From an uncultured Clostridia bacterium (GTDB taxonomy: Bacteria > Bacillota > Clostridia > Oscillospirales > Ruminococcaceae): a stretch of 11,438 nucleotides of DNA. Made by a program: the position numbers and the translations under genes. Positions 7,269-11,438 of this stretch are shown here, in pieces. Numbering within the stretch: position 1 is the stretch's first letter; every line of letters begins with the position of its first letter. The stretch covers positions 1 to 11,438 of the forward strand of contig CANQOJ010000060.1 in NCBI GenBank assembly GCA_947625455.1, read 5' to 3'. A model generated the notes under the pieces. That model saw only the letters and a list, made by a program, of their open reading frames with translations, did not search any database and had not been told where the DNA came from.

Positions 7269-7320
7269 AAATTCCGTGGATTTGCTGACAAAATTTTTTT
7301 AAGAAAATTCACGGAATTTT
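7269..7320 (+). terminator. Terminator of eno
   Basis: AAATTCCGTG (7269-7278) pairs perfectly with CACGGAATTT (7310-7319); a wobble pair and four A-T pairs extend the stem to about 15 bp. The loop is A+T-rich and contains its own T-run. Only four Ts follow the stem, but the position, 4 bp after the eno stop, supports termination. Confidence 0.75.
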
Positions 7321-7331
7321 ACATAAACCCC

Positions 7332-7360
7332 TTGACAAATTTGTCAATGTATGTTAAAAT
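7332..7360 (+). promoter_or_regulatory. SigA promoter of the tRNA-Ser gene
   Basis: A consensus TTGACA (7332-7337), a 17-bp spacer and TAAAAT (7355-7360), preceded by TGT (extended -10), lie just upstream of the tRNA. Predicted start is near 7367, about 16 nt before the mature 5' end. Confidence 0.85.
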
Positions 7361-7382
7361 AATAAAGTTGAGTGCTTCATTT

Positions 7383-7471
7383 GGAGAGGTATCGAAGCGG
7401 TCATAACGAGGCGGTCTTGAAAACCGTTTGGGAGCAATCCCACAAGGGTTCGAATCCCTTCCTCTCCGCCA
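7383..7471 (+). tRNA. tRNA-Ser(UGA), CCA encoded
   Basis: An 89-nt class II tRNA. Acceptor GGAGAGG (7383-7389) pairs with CCTCTCC (7461-7467), followed by discriminator G and an encoded CCA (7469-7471). The anticodon loop CTTGAAA places TGA at 7418-7420, decoding UCA/UCG serine codons. A long variable arm able to form a TGGGA...TCCCA stem, typical of tRNA-Ser, precedes the T arm AAGGG-TTCGAAT-CCCTT. It is a single-gene unit with its own promoter and terminator, so no operon partner is implied. Confidence 0.96.
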
Positions 7472-7486
7472 GCCGGCGCGGCCGGC
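7472..7486 (+). other. GC-only palindrome directly after the tRNA CCA end
   Basis: GCCGGC-GCG-GCCGGC is a 15-nt all-G/C inverted repeat beginning at the first base after the CCA, in otherwise A+T-rich surroundings. In the precursor it would form a 6-bp hairpin next to the 3' processing site. Its role is unknown. Confidence 0.6.
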
Positions 7487-7492
7487 AGCGAT

Positions 7493-7527
7493 AACGTCTC
7501 AAGCGTTGGTTTGAGACGTTTTCTTTT
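7493..7527 (+). terminator. Terminator of tRNA-Ser
   Basis: A perfect 10-bp stem AACGTCTCAA (7493-7502) / TTGAGACGTT (7511-7520) with an 8-nt loop is followed by TTCTTTT. Confidence 0.92.
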
Positions 7528-7560
7528 GGCTCGACCAAAAAATCTTTTTTGTAAAAGTTA

Positions 7561-7679
7561 GACACTAGAGGCTAGATATTAAGAGGCTAGAGGCTAGAGT
7601 TTGAACTTAAACAAGGTTTGAAAAGGAAATCTTGTCTTAAATTAAACTCTAGCCTCTAGCTTCTCGTCATCTATCCTCT
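7561..7679. repeat. CTAG-heptamer inverted-repeat element, copy 3
   Basis: Outer unit CACTAGAGGCTAGATATT (7563-7580) precedes an inner hairpin with arms 7582-7615 and 7631-7664 around a 15-nt loop. The arms include a perfect 17-bp match GCTAGAGGCTAGAGTTT / AAACTCTAGCCTCTAGC and continue to ACAAG / CTTGT with one bulge and few mismatches. A right outer unit CATCTATCCTCTG (about 7668-7680) mirrors the left. It shares the arms and loop-proximal TTTGAAAA...AATCTTGT core with copy 4. It lies between the tRNA terminator and the PTPS-related gene, in the 7266-7821 gap, whose other contents are listed separately. Confidence 0.85.
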
Positions 7680-7713
7680 GGTTGGGCAAAATTATTTTTT
7701 AGGTTAAGCAAAA

Positions 7714-7765
7714 GAAGTAAGAATTTAACTTGACGGCAGTTTGCTAAGCTTAAGTCTCTTACTTC
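7714..7765 (+). other. Imperfect inverted repeat in the leader of the PTPS-related gene
   Basis: GAAGTAAGA (7714-7722) pairs perfectly with TCTTACTTC (7757-7765), and TTAA segments inside can extend the pairing. No U-tract follows. It could be an operator or a leader RNA hairpin. A weak promoter-like pair, TTGATG (7774-7779) and GATAAC (7796-7801) with 16-bp spacing, lies between it and the start codon, too weak to call. Confidence 0.45.
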
Positions 7766-7821
7766 ATTTAAGGTTGATGTAAAGTGAAAAACTGTGATAA
7801 CACTTACATAAGGGAGTAAAA

Positions 7822-9549
7822 ATGTCAAAAGTAATAAATAAAATTTCGTCATATTTGCACGAAAATTCTTCGGAATTAGTTTGCGTGCTTTGTTTGATTG
7901 CTTCAAACCTGTATCTTATGTCATATCTTTATCCTTTTAACCGTCCGATTGTCGGTCATGATTATGCGTATCATTATCTGCGTGTTGAAGCATTGAAATA
8001 TAATATTGAAAACAACAATCTGTTTACGGGCGTGGATTATTTATATTTCGGGGGAGCAGGTTATGCAGGTTTTGCTTATCCCGAAATATTTTTGTATATT
8101 CCCGCGCTTTTAAGAGTTGCAGGAGTCGGCATAGGCGAAAGCATGGCAATATTTCTTATGTTGTGCAACGTTTTTTCATACTGCTTTATGTTCATCTTTA
8201 TAAGCGATATTACAAAAAGCAATATTTGCGGTACAATGGCGGCGGTCTTATATGTATTGTCCACATATCGTCTCGACAACATCATAACGCGTTTTGCGCT
8301 GGGAGAGGTATTGGCGGGAGTATTTCTGCCGCTTGTCCTGTACGGATTGTATGATTTTATTTTCGGTAAATTTAAAAAGCCGTACATATTGTCCATAGGC
8401 TTTATCGGAATGTTATTAAGTCATTCTATTTCAACTGTACTTACGCTGATATTGGCTGTCGTAATTTCGATTATTTTCATAAAGCGCATAATAAGCGACC
8501 GCAAAAAACTGCCGAAGCTTTTTATAACCGCTCTCTGTTCGGTAATTGTCACAACATTTTACTGGCTTCCGCTTTTTGAATTTTTAATGTCGGGCGAAAT
8601 GTCGGTTCAAGATTCTGCATATGACACGATAGATTACGCTGTGCCGTTTTACGGATTGTTCAGAGAAATAATGCACAACGGTATCGCGGGAATGAAATTT
8701 CCTATATATCTGCTTTGCGTTCCGAGAATTTTTATTACAAAAAGATCTCCCGTTTATGAAAACTGCGTTATTGATGAAGAAACTAAAAAGCGCAAGGATA
8801 TTTTTGTTCTGGCTGATGTTTTATTGATATTGGGAATAGTTCTTTCTGTTTTAGCGACAACGCTTTTACCGTGGGAATATCTGTCGAAAGTTTTGAATTT
8901 CATGCAGTTTCCGTGGAGGTTTTTCCTGTTTGCGCAAATCTTTCTTATAGTTGCAGGAGCAATATATGTGTACACTGTCGCGGAACATACAAAGTCAACC
9001 AAAACTGCTTTAGTACTGATAACGGGGCTTTGTGTGCTTATAGCAGCAGTTCATGCCGATACAAAGGAAACATTGCACACGGACTATCCATATGCAAACG
9101 ATTATTATGATGATACCGAAAACACCTGCGATATCGGCAGCGGAGAATGGCTTCCGCGCGCGGCAAACCGCAGCGGAGTTGACGAGGTTATGGAAATGGG
9201 CGACAGAATAAAACTCGGCAACGACAATTACAAGGATTGCACGCGAGTAAACGGAACGCTCACATTTGAACTTGACGAAACCGCAGAATATGCAGTAGTG
9301 CCGTATATATGGTATAAGGGATATAAAGCGTATGATGAAAACAAAAACGCGCTTGAAATAACAATGTCGGAAAACGGACTTGTAAAGGTGGATTTGCGCG
9401 GCGCAAGCGGGAAAATTACCGTCGAACATTCGCCTACTACGCTTCGCATTGTTTCGGAGATAATCTCAATAGTTTCAATAATTGCGCTTATTGTTTCGGC
9501 AATAATATTAAAACGAAAGACAGCCCTGAAAAGCATGGCGAAAGTTTAG
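7822..9549 (+). CDS. Polytopic membrane protein, PTPS-related / YfhO-like (GT-C-type fold suspected)
   Basis: The 575-residue protein has about ten or more membrane helices through residue 400, an extracytoplasmic domain (about 405-535) and a last helix (about 540-562) with a basic tail (KRKTALKS). The N-terminal pattern GHDYAYHYLRVEALK, then YLYFGGAGYAGFAYPEIFLYIPALL and LLSHSISTVLTLI, fits the misnamed 6-pyruvoyl-tetrahydropterin synthase-related membrane family (PF10131). The segment WYKGYKAYDENKNALEI...GLVKVDLRGASGKITVEH resembles the C-terminal part of YfhO-type proteins. Those families are thought to be lipid-linked-sugar glycosyltransferases acting on envelope polymers; the acidic pair in HDYAYH after helix 1 is where GT-C enzymes carry catalytic acids. 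ATG 7822 follows AGGGAG with 5-nt spacing. It appears monocistronic, between repeat copy 3 and a structured terminator. Substrate unknown. Confidence 0.85.
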   Translation: MSKVINKISSYLHENSSELVCVLCLIASNLYLMSYLYPFNRPIVGHDYAYHYLRVEALKYNIENNNLFTGVDYLYFGGAGYAGFAYPEIFLYIPALLRVAGVGIGESMAIFLMLCNVFSYCFMFIFISDITKSNICGTMAAVLYVLSTYRLDNIITRFALGEVLAGVFLPLVLYGLYDFIFGKFKKPYILSIGFIGMLLSHSISTVLTLILAVVISIIFIKRIISDRKKLPKLFITALCSVIVTTFYWLPLFEFLMSGEMSVQDSAYDTIDYAVPFYGLFREIMHNGIAGMKFPIYLLCVPRIFITKRSPVYENCVIDEETKKRKDIFVLADVLLILGIVLSVLATTLLPWEYLSKVLNFMQFPWRFFLFAQIFLIVAGAIYVYTVAEHTKSTKTALVLITGLCVLIAAVHADTKETLHTDYPYANDYYDDTENTCDIGSGEWLPRAANRSGVDEVMEMGDRIKLGNDNYKDCTRVNGTLTFELDETAEYAVVPYIWYKGYKAYDENKNALEITMSENGLVKVDLRGASGKITVEHSPTTLRIVSEIISIVSIIALIVSAIILKRKTALKSMAKV

Positions 9550-9594
9550 CTTTTTTCAGAGCAATTGTCAAAATCTGCGCTGATATGCTTACAG

Positions 9595-9670
9595 CAGAAC
9601 CGTTGGGGATTGAGCGGGATAGAGAATTTTTCTCGAACCCTATGTGCCTTGACGGTTCTGTTTTTTATTT
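9595..9670 (+). terminator. Structured, branched terminator after the PTPS-related gene
   Basis: A 9-bp perfect stem CAGAACCGT (9595-9603) / ACGGTTCTG (9652-9660) is followed directly by TTTTTTATTT. It encloses 48 nt with a second hairpin, GAGAA-TTT-TTCTC, flanked by GGG/CCC. The U-tract shows it terminates the plus-strand gene ending at 9549; the size of the enclosed region is unusual for a simple terminator. Confidence 0.8.
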
Positions 9671-9695
9671 CATTTAGGTTGTGGTTTCGTCATAA

Positions 9696-9773
9696 CTACC
9701 AGCCTTGAAAATTTGCGACTTCGCCTAAAAAAGCATGAATTGCGTTTTCTGCTTTTTCTCTTATTGAGTTCAT
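9696..9773 (-). CDS. 25-residue small ORF coupled to the DUF1848 gene
   Basis: A short ORF begins ATG at 9773, 10 bp after the DUF1848 stop, with AAGGAG (complement of 9780-9785) 6 nt upstream; that ribosome binding site overlaps the preceding TAA. The product starts MNSIREKAENAIHAFLGE and ends FQGW before TAG. Residues 3-22 would make an amphipathic helix. No membrane segment, cysteine or known family is seen. The strong, well-spaced ribosome binding site and overlap with the upstream stop are the evidence for translation; without homologues the call is tentative. Confidence 0.5.
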   Translation of the reverse strand: MNSIREKAENAIHAFLGEVANFQGW

Positions 9774-9783
9774 TTTTCGCTCC

Positions 9784-10719
9784 TTAAATCAACGTTATCT
9801 GATTATCGAGCCAACTCTCCTGCTTTGCTTTATTAACAACTTCATTTTCGTTAAGCTGTCCTGTAAGAAGCGGTGAATTTATGTCGTGACTAAGCATATT
9901 TCGTTTTACATTTTCGTGATTGTAATTTGCGTAGCAATAACGGCAGAGATGTCCGCAGGTGTCATATGCGCCTATGTCTGTTCCTAAAACGCAGTTACAT
10001 TCCGAACGCTGTGATTTTTTCTTAGGGATATTCAGTCTGCTTCCTATTGCATTTTCAAAGGTTTCGCGCGTCATACACCCCGTACAATCCACGCCGTAAG
10101 CCGAAAGTTCAGCGCCCTCTGCGCAGGCTTTTATTGTAATGCCATAGCGCTTTCCTATTTCCGCAAATCTTCTCCCGATTTCAATGCGGTCATTATGCGA
10201 TACTTCTCTTGCCTGCGGAAAATTGCGTTTTACCTTTTCATACAAGTCAATAAAGCTTATAACGCACACTTTTGTGTATCCCGAAAGAGTTCTGCACATA
10301 TGCTCAAAATCCGCAATATGCCGTTCAACTGTGTAGGTATTGTCAACAAAAATCGGATCATACCGCCAACCTACGCAGTTTATGCCCAAATTCTCCGACA
10401 GCTTTATAAAATCCTGCATTACCCTTTCTTTCGGCGGTACATTCGGTTCAACTTCTTTTCCGTAAGGCGTTATCGTCACAAACCAGTATTGATTATAGGC
10501 TTTTAACTCGTCAAGATATTTAAGCATGGGTTCGGGATTTTTCGTGCAGAACGCTATGCAGTCAACTACATCAGGGCTTAGGTCATACCGCGTTATTTGT
10601 TCATAACAATATGGATTTCTCACCAAGACATAGCCTGCACGTATCCTGTTCATCAGCCACTGCGAATAAAACGCGGGAATATCCGTCCTCATGCCTGTGT
10701 TTATAATCATTGTTGTCAC
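9784..10719 (-). CDS. DUF1848 radical-SAM-like protein
   Basis: The 311-residue protein matches the DUF1848 family (PF08902). The N terminus has RTDIPAFYSQWLMNRIRAGYVLVRNPY, then VVDCIAFCTKNPEPML, GWRYDPIF and a C-terminal Cys cluster CNCVLGTDIGAYDTCGHLC. The CX3CX2C at residues 255, 259 and 262 (CGHLCRYC) is the arrangement that binds the 4Fe-4S cluster in radical SAM enzymes, here unusually near the C terminus; further cysteines (DCTGC) precede it. Substrate and reaction are unknown. The GTG at 10719 is preceded by AGGAAA with 6-nt spacing; an ATG at 10710 gives the more usual MII start and cannot be excluded. TATAAA (complement of 10733-10738), preceded by TGT, may be a -10 box but lies very close to the ribosome binding site. 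Repeat copy 4 lies upstream, and a coupled 25-codon ORF follows. Confidence 0.9.
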   Translation of the reverse strand: MTTMIINTGMRTDIPAFYSQWLMNRIRAGYVLVRNPYCYEQITRYDLSPDVVDCIAFCTKNPEPMLKYLDELKAYNQYWFVTITPYGKEVEPNVPPKERVMQDFIKLSENLGINCVGWRYDPIFVDNTYTVERHIADFEHMCRTLSGYTKVCVISFIDLYEKVKRNFPQAREVSHNDRIEIGRRFAEIGKRYGITIKACAEGAELSAYGVDCTGCMTRETFENAIGSRLNIPKKKSQRSECNCVLGTDIGAYDTCGHLCRYCYANYNHENVKRNMLSHDINSPLLTGQLNENEVVNKAKQESWLDNQITLI

Positions 10720-10779
10720 AGTCCGTTTCCTATTTATAACATCTCTAAGCGCTACATAGGCTTTATTGAGGGAAAACTA

Positions 10780-10930
10780 CGTCTAGAAGCTAGAAATCAA
10801 GAAACTAGAGGCTAGAGTTTGAACTAAAACAACATTTGAAAATATAATCTTGTATCGGCATAAACTCTAGCCTCTAGCTTCTTAAAGCGTTTTGCGCATA
10901 ATGTGCGCTTAACGCGTCTAGCCTCTAGTA
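10780..10930. repeat. CTAG-heptamer inverted-repeat element, copy 4 (most complete)
   Basis: Nested inverted repeats. Outer: CTAGAAGCTAGA (10783-10794) against TCTAGCCTCTAG (10917-10928), one mismatch. Inner: a 22-nt arm at 10799-10820 (AAGAAACTAGAGGCTAGAG plus TTT) against 10862-10883, also one mismatch. Between inner 3' arm and right outer unit lies an extra hairpin, GCGTT...GCGCA-TAATG-TGCGC...AACGC (about 10887-10914). The loop shares TTTGAAAA...AATCTTGT with copy 3. It sits upstream of the DUF1848 gene and downstream of the histidine kinase gene, both on the minus strand. Confidence 0.87.
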
Positions 10931-10937
10931 GGGGTTC

Positions 10938-10971
10938 AAGGGGGAAACCTTTTTCAAAAGGTTTCCCCCTT
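10938..10971. terminator. Perfect 16-bp inverted repeat after the histidine kinase gene
   Basis: AAGGGGGAAACCTTTT (10938-10953) and AAAAGGTTTCCCCCTT (10956-10971) are perfect complements around TC. It lies 11 bp after the kinase stop on the minus strand, where a terminator is expected, but neither strand has a U-tract after the stem. It is either an atypical terminator or a separate palindromic repeat. Confidence 0.55.
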
Positions 10972-10982
10972 GCCAACTTAAA

Positions 10983-11438
10983 TCACTCGTACATTTTTTC
11001 AAGGAGTTCGTCCAGGTCGATAGGCTTTGTAACAAACTCGTTCATACCGCACTCAAATGCCTTTTCACGTTCGCCGTTGAAAGAATTTGCGGTGCAGGCT
11101 ATTATCTTCACCTTTTTCGCGTCCGCGCGCTTTAAGGCGCGTATTGCCTTTGTTGCTGAAAAGCCGTCAAGTTCGGGCATCATAAGATCCATAAGTATTA
11201 TGCCGTATTCTCCGACATTCGACTTATCAAACATCTCCAGGGCTTTTCTGCCGTTTTCGGCAAGGTCGGACTGAAATCCCTCGCGGCGCAGGAGTTCAAG
11301 TATTATCTCGGCATTAAGTTCATTGTCCTCGGCAACCAGAACGCGCGGTTTTATGGGATTGCTGTCCGCAACTTTATGAACAACGGGTTCGGGCGCTGAC
11401 GACGGCAATGCCCTGAACGTAAACGTAAACGTGCTTCC
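10983..11438 (-). CDS. Hybrid sensor histidine kinase, C-terminal part (end of ATPase domain plus receiver domain), cut by the window edge
   Basis: The frame stays open to the right edge, so 151 residues are visible and the N terminus lies outside. The first residues, GSTFTFTF, are the typical end of a HATPase_c (GHKL) domain, so this is a hybrid kinase rather than a free response regulator; a TTG at 11408 is not a real start. After a 20-residue Pro/Ala-containing linker comes a full receiver domain: acidic pair ED (37-38), phosphoacceptor Asp in LMDLMMPELDG (84), the conserved Thr in ACTAN (116) and Lys in VTKPID (138). All key residues are intact, so phosphotransfer is expected. The sensor input is not visible. 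The domain ends at TGA, followed by a 16-bp palindrome. Confidence 0.9.
   Translation of the reverse strand, partial: GSTFTFTFRALPSSAPEPVVHKVADSNPIKPRVLVAEDNELNAEIILELLRREGFQSDLAENGRKALEMFDKSNVGEYGIILMDLMMPELDGFSATKAIRALKRADAKKVKIIACTANSFNGEREKAFECGMNEFVTKPIDLDELLEKMYE

Noticed and set aside
7561..7679. CRISPR array suggested by regularly repeated CTAG motifs
   Set aside because: The units are 7 nt, degenerate and inverted between arms, with no 20-40 nt repeat/spacer pattern and no cas genes.
7667..7906. Minus-strand ORF of 79 codons covering the leader of the PTPS-related gene
   Set aside because: It overlaps the start of the membrane protein gene and a repeat arm, has no good ribosome binding site, and its composition looks like a shadow frame.
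9663..9690. Second tiny minus-strand ORF (seven codons, MTKPQPK) after the 25-codon ORF
   Set aside because: No ribosome binding site at proper spacing and too short to support.
10983..11408. Free-standing response regulator starting at TTG 11408
   Set aside because: The frame continues to the window edge and the upstream residues GSTFTFTF match the end of a histidine kinase ATPase domain, so it is part of a hybrid kinase.

Overview
The window looks like chromosome from an endospore-forming, low-to-mid GC anaerobic Firmicute, most likely in Clostridia (Oscillospirales/Ruminococcaceae-like; the lineage is an inference). The support is a full-length SpoIVA next to a SipL-type DUF3794+LysM protein, AGGAGG-type ribosome binding sites, SigA promoters of the TTGACA/TATAAT type with extended -10 elements, U-tract terminators, and A+T-rich gaps between moderately GC-rich genes.

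Layout, left to right. Positions 1-124 hold the tail of an upstream unit and its terminator. A SigA promoter then drives a membrane-anchored phosphodiester-glycosidase-family protein (220-1227), followed by an overlapping small four-helix membrane protein (1208-1597). On the minus strand, sipL (4717-3203) and spoIVA (3180-1708) form a tight spore-coat operon behind a good SigE-like promoter. Divergent from it is a CorA-family metal transporter (4939-5886), then a solitary enolase (5973-7265) whose ribosome binding site lies directly behind a strong terminator-like hairpin. A tRNA-Ser(UGA) with its own promoter and terminator follows, then a 575-residue PTPS-related/YfhO-like membrane protein (7822-9549) that ends in an elaborate structured terminator. 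On the minus strand again are a DUF1848 radical-SAM-like protein (10719-9784) with a translationally coupled 25-codon ORF behind it (9773-9696), and at the right edge the C-terminal part of a hybrid sensor histidine kinase (end of the ATPase domain plus a receiver domain).

The most unusual content is intergenic. Four related 120-155 bp elements, all outside or just touching genes (about 1589-1704, 4773-4922, 7561-7679, 10780-10930), are built from a degenerate CTAG-containing heptamer (AGAGGCT/CTAGAGG) arranged as nested inverted repeats that fold into long hairpins. I do not recognise this family. One copy supplies the stop codon and last residues of the 129-residue membrane protein, one contains the corA promoter and 5' UTR, one precedes the PTPS-related gene, and one lies upstream of the DUF1848 gene. 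In every copy the CTAG heptamers put TAG stops in all three frames on both strands. No transposase is present, so a non-autonomous (MITE/REP-like) element is only an inference.

The best functional module is sipL-spoIVA: in Clostridioides difficile SipL binds SpoIVA through its LysM domain, and here the two genes are adjacent, 22 bp apart, behind one mother-cell-type promoter. The other genes look like ordinary housekeeping or surface functions with no obvious common pathway.
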